Source: Aequoribacter sp049615385 (GTDB taxonomy: Bacteria > Pseudomonadota > Gammaproteobacteria > Pseudomonadales > Halieaceae). From it: DNA of 64,000 bases. The notes beneath the pieces are model-generated. The model worked only from the letters and a program-made list of their open reading frames with translations, made no database searches and was not told the DNA's origin. Below, in pieces: positions 60,013 to 64,000 of this stretch (positions are counted from its first letter, which is position 1; every line of letters starts with the position of its first letter). The stretch lies in NCBI RefSeq assembly GCF_049615385.1, contig NZ_JBMZFL010000005.1. One strand, 5' to 3'. The position numbers were made by a program, and so were the translations under genes.

Positions 60013-60689
60013 GGGATCGCCACTAACTGGCCTTGCTCTAGGCGCAAACGCCGATCAGCTCTAGCTGCGACCGAATCATCGTGAGTCACAATAACAAAGG
60101 CCGTATTCAAGTCTCTAAGCCCTTCGAGCGTGGACAACACCCTTTCGGCTGACCCCTGATCTAGGTTACCGGTGGGCTCATCCATCAGCACGACAGCGGG
60201 TTCACGCACCAAGGCTCGGGCAATCGCGACTCGCTGGCGCTCGCCACCCGATAGCTGAGAAGGACGATGGCTAGCACGCGCAGACAGACCCAAACGGTCC
60301 AACCATTGTAGGGCTCGGCTTTTGGCGTCGGCCTGCGACATCCCCGCAATGCGAAGAGGCATAGCCACGTTCTCCCACGCATTAAAATCCGCAAGCAAAT
60401 GATGAAACTGGTATACAAAACCTAGGGACTCGTTACGGTAAGTGCAGCGCTGGCTAACGCTTAAACGTGACCACGAGACGCCTTTAACCCGGACGTCTCC
60501 AGCGGTAGGTTCGTCGAGCCCCCCGAGCACGTTCAGTAAGGTGGACTTACCCGAGCCTGATACACCAAGGATAGCCACGAGCTCACCAGCGTTGAGCTCG
60601 AAATTCAGATCATTCAATACCTGAACACTGTTCGCCCCATCGGCGTATTGCTTTGCGAGGCTGAGACATTCCAAAACCAGATTATTCAT
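60009..60689 (-). CDS. lolD: Lipoprotein-releasing ABC ATPase LolD
   Basis: The 226-residue ATPase has Walker A GVSGSGKST, LSGGERQRVAIARAL and Walker B VVLMDEPTGNLD. It powers LolCE. Overlaps lolC (8 bp) and lolE (4 bp). Confidence 0.96.
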   Translation of the reverse strand: MNNLVLECLSLAKQYADGANSVQVLNDLNFELNAGELVAILGVSGSGKSTLLNVLGGLDEPTAGDVRVKGVSWSRLSVSQRCTYRNESLGFVYQFHHLLADFNAWENVAMPLRIAGMSQADAKSRALQWLDRLGLSARASHRPSQLSGGERQRVAIARALVREPAVVLMDEPTGNLDQGSAERVLSTLEGLRDLNTAFVIVTHDDSVAARADRRLRLEQGQLVAIP

Positions 60690-61905
60690 AGCGCAATACC
60701 TCTGCAGGCGAGATTCGCGCTGCTCGCAAGGCGGGATAGATGGACGCTAAGGTGCTTAACAGTAGCGCGATAGTCACCACCCAAAAAACATCAGACCAAA
60801 GCAAATGCGAAGGCAAATCGCTAATAAAATACACCGTCGGATCAAACACTTTGAAACCAAATGCCAGTTCAACCAAGCGCACAATATCGGGCAGATTAAT
60901 CGCCAACACAACACCCACCAAGGTCCCAATCGCAATGGCGACACAGGCCATCAGCAAACCGTGAAGTAGAAACACCAATGACAATTGGGTGTGCGAGAGC
61001 CCCATCATACCCAACACCGCAATATCTTTGCGGCGGGACTGCACCGACATGGCCAAGGTCGCGATTAAATTAAACGCCGCCACCACAACCACCAAAAACA
61101 GTAACACCGCGACCATACGTTTTTCCATTTTAATAGAGGCAAACAGCGAGCCCTGCGTCTCGGTCCAATCCGTTGCATGAAGCCCCAGGGGACTGAGCTC
61201 AATGTTGATGTTACTCGCAAGCGTCGGTGCCTGCCAAAGATCCTGCCCGCGTACTTGCCAACCGTCACGATCGCGTCGCAATAGACGCTCCGCCGTCGTT
61301 AAATCCATGAAGGCATCGGCGCTCGATTGGTTAATACTGAGGTCAAAAACGCCTACAACACGTAAGGTTTTCGTTTTCGGAAATACACCGAACGGGCTAA
61401 CTACCACATCAGGTAAGGTCATCTTTACGTCATCGCCCGGCATCACAGCCAAACTCGCCGCCAAGCTGTTGCTCAATACAACACCAAAACGGATATCCGC
61501 CGCCTGCTCGAGCTGACGCGCTACGATCTCCAGCCAAGGGGACACAGTTGCCAGAGTCCTGGTGTCAACACCCATGATACGAGCGCCGCTGATTAGACTA
61601 CCCGAACCCAGCAAGGCTTGTGTCCGAAGGTAAGGCGATACCGCAACGACGCCTTCCTGCTGCCGAAGGGCTTGCTCCGTGCCTGACGTGTCGTCGATGG
61701 TTTGCTCAACAAACAGGTGCGGTACGACCGATAAGATGCGCTCGGTAATTTCGCGTGAAAAACCATTCATAACAGACATAACCACAACAAGCGCAATAAC
61801 GCCCAGAGTCATGCCTGCAACGGAAATGACAGACACCAAACGCGCAAAACCCTGCCGGCGCACTCCAAAAGAATAACGCAGCGCCAGTTGCCAAAGCAGG
61901 GCCAT
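60682..61905 (-). CDS. lolC: Lipoprotein-releasing ABC permease (LolC)
   Basis: The protein of 407 residues starts MALLWQLALRYSFGVRRQGF and has LVSVISVAGMTLGVIALVVV and the FtsX domain (VVVVAAFNLIATLAMSV). It forms the inner-membrane complex with LolD/LolE. ATG 61905 is chosen; a frame to 62019 would overlap nqrM and has an unrelated leader. Confidence 0.93.
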   Translation of the reverse strand: MALLWQLALRYSFGVRRQGFARLVSVISVAGMTLGVIALVVVMSVMNGFSREITERILSVVPHLFVEQTIDDTSGTEQALRQQEGVVAVSPYLRTQALLGSGSLISGARIMGVDTRTLATVSPWLEIVARQLEQAADIRFGVVLSNSLAASLAVMPGDDVKMTLPDVVVSPFGVFPKTKTLRVVGVFDLSINQSSADAFMDLTTAERLLRRDRDGWQVRGQDLWQAPTLASNINIELSPLGLHATDWTETQGSLFASIKMEKRMVAVLLFLVVVVAAFNLIATLAMSVQSRRKDIAVLGMMGLSHTQLSLVFLLHGLLMACVAIAIGTLVGVVLAINLPDIVRLVELAFGFKVFDPTVYFISDLPSHLLWSDVFWVVTIALLLSTLASIYPALRAARISPAEVLRYE

Positions 61906-61915
61906 CGGAAACGAA

Positions 61916-62152
61916 CTATGAATTTTTATCTGCGGAGTAAAACAAGCCAGGGCGAGCAGACTTGGCGGTTTTTTCCGATTCAGTCTCGCATTTGTTGGGG
62001 TCACCACCACAGAGTTCACAGGCAGCGTCTATCCCGACTGCGCCCATGCCACCACAGCTACCTTTAATGGGCTGGCGCCCAAACATAACACCAACGGCCA
62101 TAATGGCAACAACAACACCCATTAGAATGAACGCTAAAACGAAGGTTTCCAT
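61916..62152 (-). CDS. nqrM: Na+-NQR maturation protein NqrM
   Basis: The 78-residue protein has one TM helix (AFILMGVVVAIMAVGVMF) and four Cys (CGGMG, CELCGGDPNKC), as NqrM, which delivers iron for the NQR iron centre. It lies 12 bp after apbE and near nqrF, confirming function. Confidence 0.95.
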   Translation of the reverse strand: METFVLAFILMGVVVAIMAVGVMFGRQPIKGSCGGMGAVGIDAACELCGGDPNKCETESEKTAKSARPGLFYSADKNS

Positions 62153-62164
62153 GGTGTCTCCTTT

Positions 62165-63202
62165 TTACTGTGATTGGTACATACGAGCAAACGCAGAGCT
62201 AGGAAAAGATTCTATCCCAGCCTCGGTCCTCGCCAATAGTAACACGGCCCACTGATTTTCCTCAGCAAGCGCTAAAGCCTCATCTTTGCCCAATACCAAC
62301 AGGCTCGTTGCCAAGCCATCTGCGCGTGTGACACTTGGATCGACTACCGTAACCGATACCACCTCATGCCGTATGGGCCACCCGGTTGTTGGATCGATCA
62401 GATGCGAGTAGTTCTGCCCCCCTACCCTGAAGAAATTGAAGTAATCTCCTGACGTTGCCACACCCATATCTGTCAGAGCAATGGTGGTTGCAACCTCGGG
62501 GGCGTCCGATTGGGGTGAACGCACAGCAATGCGCCACGGTTGCCCCTGCGGATTGAGGCCTTGAACTTTGAGTTCGCCGCCAATTTCGACCATAAAATTG
62601 TCGATCCCACGACTTCGCAGCAAGTTCGCAAGGCGGTCCACGCCGAATCCTTTAGCAATACTGGAAAAATCGAGCGCACGGGGGCTCGTCTTCACCAGCG
62701 TGCGGCTGGCCAAATCAAATTCTAGGGCTTCGTAGCCTACCTGAGCTCGAGCGGCCTCTACCTCAGCCTCACTTGGGAGGTCGTCTTTTTTAAACTCGGG
62801 CCCGAATCCCCACAGCAAAATCAGAGGCTCGACCGTCACGTCATACGCGCCGCCTGACAAGCGCGACAAAGTCAAAGCCTGATCAAGCACATAGGCGAAG
62901 CCGCTCGATACTTTGATCGGCTCATTTGCCGGTGCACTGGAGACAAGATTAATCTCAGAATCTGCGATATACGTCGACATCGATTGATTGATATCGAGCA
63001 ATTCGGCTTCTAGCGCAGCACGCAGCGCCGACGCGTTGTGATCGCTATTGGGTGGGAGATAAGTCAAAGACCAGCTGGTGCCCATCGTACGTCCGCCCAT
63101 CTTCTCGAACGTAGGCTTAGGGTCACAGCCTGAAAGAAAAAGCGCCCAGACCAACAGGCTGAGCGCTAGGGTAAATCGCTGAATATTAGCCACCGAAATC
63201 AT
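62165..63202 (-). CDS. apbE: FAD:protein FMN transferase ApbE
   Basis: The protein of 345 residues has a lipobox (LFLSGCDPK), GGRTMGTSWSLTY and SIAKGFGVDRLA. It flavinylates NqrB and NqrC with FMN. ATG 63202 overlaps the nqrF stop by 17 bp. A frame to 63229 is possible but less likely. Confidence 0.93.
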   Translation of the reverse strand: MISVANIQRFTLALSLLVWALFLSGCDPKPTFEKMGGRTMGTSWSLTYLPPNSDHNASALRAALEAELLDINQSMSTYIADSEINLVSSAPANEPIKVSSGFAYVLDQALTLSRLSGGAYDVTVEPLILLWGFGPEFKKDDLPSEAEVEAARAQVGYEALEFDLASRTLVKTSPRALDFSSIAKGFGVDRLANLLRSRGIDNFMVEIGGELKVQGLNPQGQPWRIAVRSPQSDAPEVATTIALTDMGVATSGDYFNFFRVGGQNYSHLIDPTTGWPIRHEVVSVTVVDPSVTRADGLATSLLVLGKDEALALAEENQWAVLLLARTEAGIESFPSSAFARMYQSQ

Positions 63203-64000
63203 CGAGCATAATGTTCTCAGGTTCCACACCGAGATCCGTCAACATTTTGATGACCGCCGCATTCATCATTGGTGGCCCGCACATGTAGTACTCGCAATCC
63301 TCTGGCGCTGGGTGATCTTTCAGGTACTGCTCGTACAGCACGTTGTGAATGAACCCGGTTAGGCCCGTCCAGTTATCTTCGGGCTGCGGATCGGACAGTG
63401 CGACGTGCCAGTCAAAATTCTCGTTCTCAGCCGCCAGCGTGTCGTAATCTTCAACATAGAACATTTCGCGAAGCGAACGCGCGCCGTACCAGAACGAAAT
63501 TTTGCGTTTCGAACCCAAACGCTTCAACTGATCGAAGATGTGCGAACGCATTGGCGCCATACCGGCACCGCCACCGATGAAGACCATCTCCGCATCCGTA
63601 TCTTTGGCAAAAAACTCGCCAAAAGGCCCAGAGACTTTAACTTTATCGCCCGGCTTAAGGTTGAAGACCCACGATGACATTTCGCCAGCAGGTATGCCTT
63701 GACTGCCTGGCGGTGGCGTCGCGATACGAATATTGAACTTAACCACGCCCTTCTCTTCAGGGTAATTGGCCATCGAGTAAGCGCGAATGATGGGCTCATC
63801 GGTTTTCGAGTCGAGGTTGAAAAAGCCAAAGCGCTCCCAGTCACCGCGATATTCTTCGCCGATATCAAAGTCAGAATATTTTACGTGACCTGCAGGTCGC
63901 TCTAGCTGCACGTAACCACCCGCACGGAAGTCCACGTTTTCCCCCTCGGGCAGCTTGAGAACAAGCTCTTTGATAAAGGTCGCAACGTTGTCATTCGATT
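63186..64000 (-). CDS. nqrF: Na+-NQR subunit F (partial, N-terminus beyond right edge)
   Basis: At least 270 residues are visible, open at the right edge. They cover the FAD/NADH domains: FRAGGYVQLE, RAYSMANYP, GEMSSWVFNLKPGDKV, FIGGGAGMAPMRSH, FWYGARSLREMFY and CGPPMMNAAVIKM. It accepts electrons from NADH in the Na+-pumping NADH:quinone oxidoreductase. The N-terminal 2Fe-2S part is cut off. The frame continues without stop to 64000. Confidence 0.95.
   Translation of the reverse strand, partial: SNDNVATFIKELVLKLPEGENVDFRAGGYVQLERPAGHVKYSDFDIGEEYRGDWERFGFFNLDSKTDEPIIRAYSMANYPEEKGVVKFNIRIATPPPGSQGIPAGEMSSWVFNLKPGDKVKVSGPFGEFFAKDTDAEMVFIGGGAGMAPMRSHIFDQLKRLGSKRKISFWYGARSLREMFYVEDYDTLAAENENFDWHVALSDPQPEDNWTGLTGFIHNVLYEQYLKDHPAPEDCEYYMCGPPMMNAAVIKMLTDLGVEPENIMLDDFGG

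Overview
The window looks like a chromosomal piece of a marine, aerobic gammaproteobacterium, probably of the Cellvibrionales/Halieaceae-Spongiibacteraceae type. Supporting content is a Na+-translocating NADH:quinone reductase locus (nqrF, apbE, nqrM), a gammaproteobacterial lol/comEC/exbBD/lpxK/kdsB/murB/uvrC/pgsA block, a PQQ-dependent dehydrogenase, and a CoA-dependent degradation cluster with a P450. The genus assignment is inference from gene content only.

Region 1 (1-5.8 kb): a catabolic cluster with two acyl-CoA dehydrogenases of different type, a MaoC-like hydratase fused to a DUF35 zinc-ribbon/OB domain, a TetR regulator with a likely operator, an SDR and an MFS carrier. The arrangement resembles the ChsE1-ChsE2/ChsH2 logic of sterol or bile-acid side-chain degradation. 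Region 2 (6.1-19.1 kb): truC, rlmJ (with no canonical start codon), a quinohemoprotein dehydrogenase, a cytochrome P450, an SDR lacking its catalytic Tyr, a truncated hemoglobin, a Tat-type flavoprotein/PLP-fold/cytochrome c operon, the YafV-YbdL methionine-salvage pair and an MBL lipoprotein. Region 3 (19.1-25.5 kb): an ECF sigma factor operon that includes a 41-residue membrane peptide, then an MFS/DUF3604 pair and truD.

Region 4 (25.9-46.4 kb) is an accessory island. It holds eight paralogues of a DUF1640-like coiled-coil membrane protein (one a pseudogene, one truncated, one with a changed start codon) with internal 33-bp or heptad repeats. Pairs of these flank 'cargo' genes (a thermonuclease; an N-formylglutamate amidohydrolase). 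The island also has a tightly overlapping operon of small Cys protein, NUDIX hydrolase, PLD/helicase/DUF3427 protein and methyltransferase-HNH fusion. This is the best candidate for an undescribed, probably defence-related system. Two toxin-antitoxin modules, a broken third antitoxin, a DUF2130 protein, an ADP-ribosylglycohydrolase, an RNase J-like protein and a BrxR/CapW-like WYL regulator complete it.

Region 5 (46.4-64 kb) is core chromosome: a secreted GH3 glucosidase lipoprotein, tRNA-Cys and tRNA-Gly with a strong promoter inside the pgsA 3' end, then pgsA-uvrC-murB-kdsB-lpxK-exbD-exbB-comEC, a DUF2062 gene, lolE-lolD-lolC, nqrM, apbE and the 3' part of nqrF. The window cuts the acyl-CoA dehydrogenase at the left edge and nqrF at the right edge.
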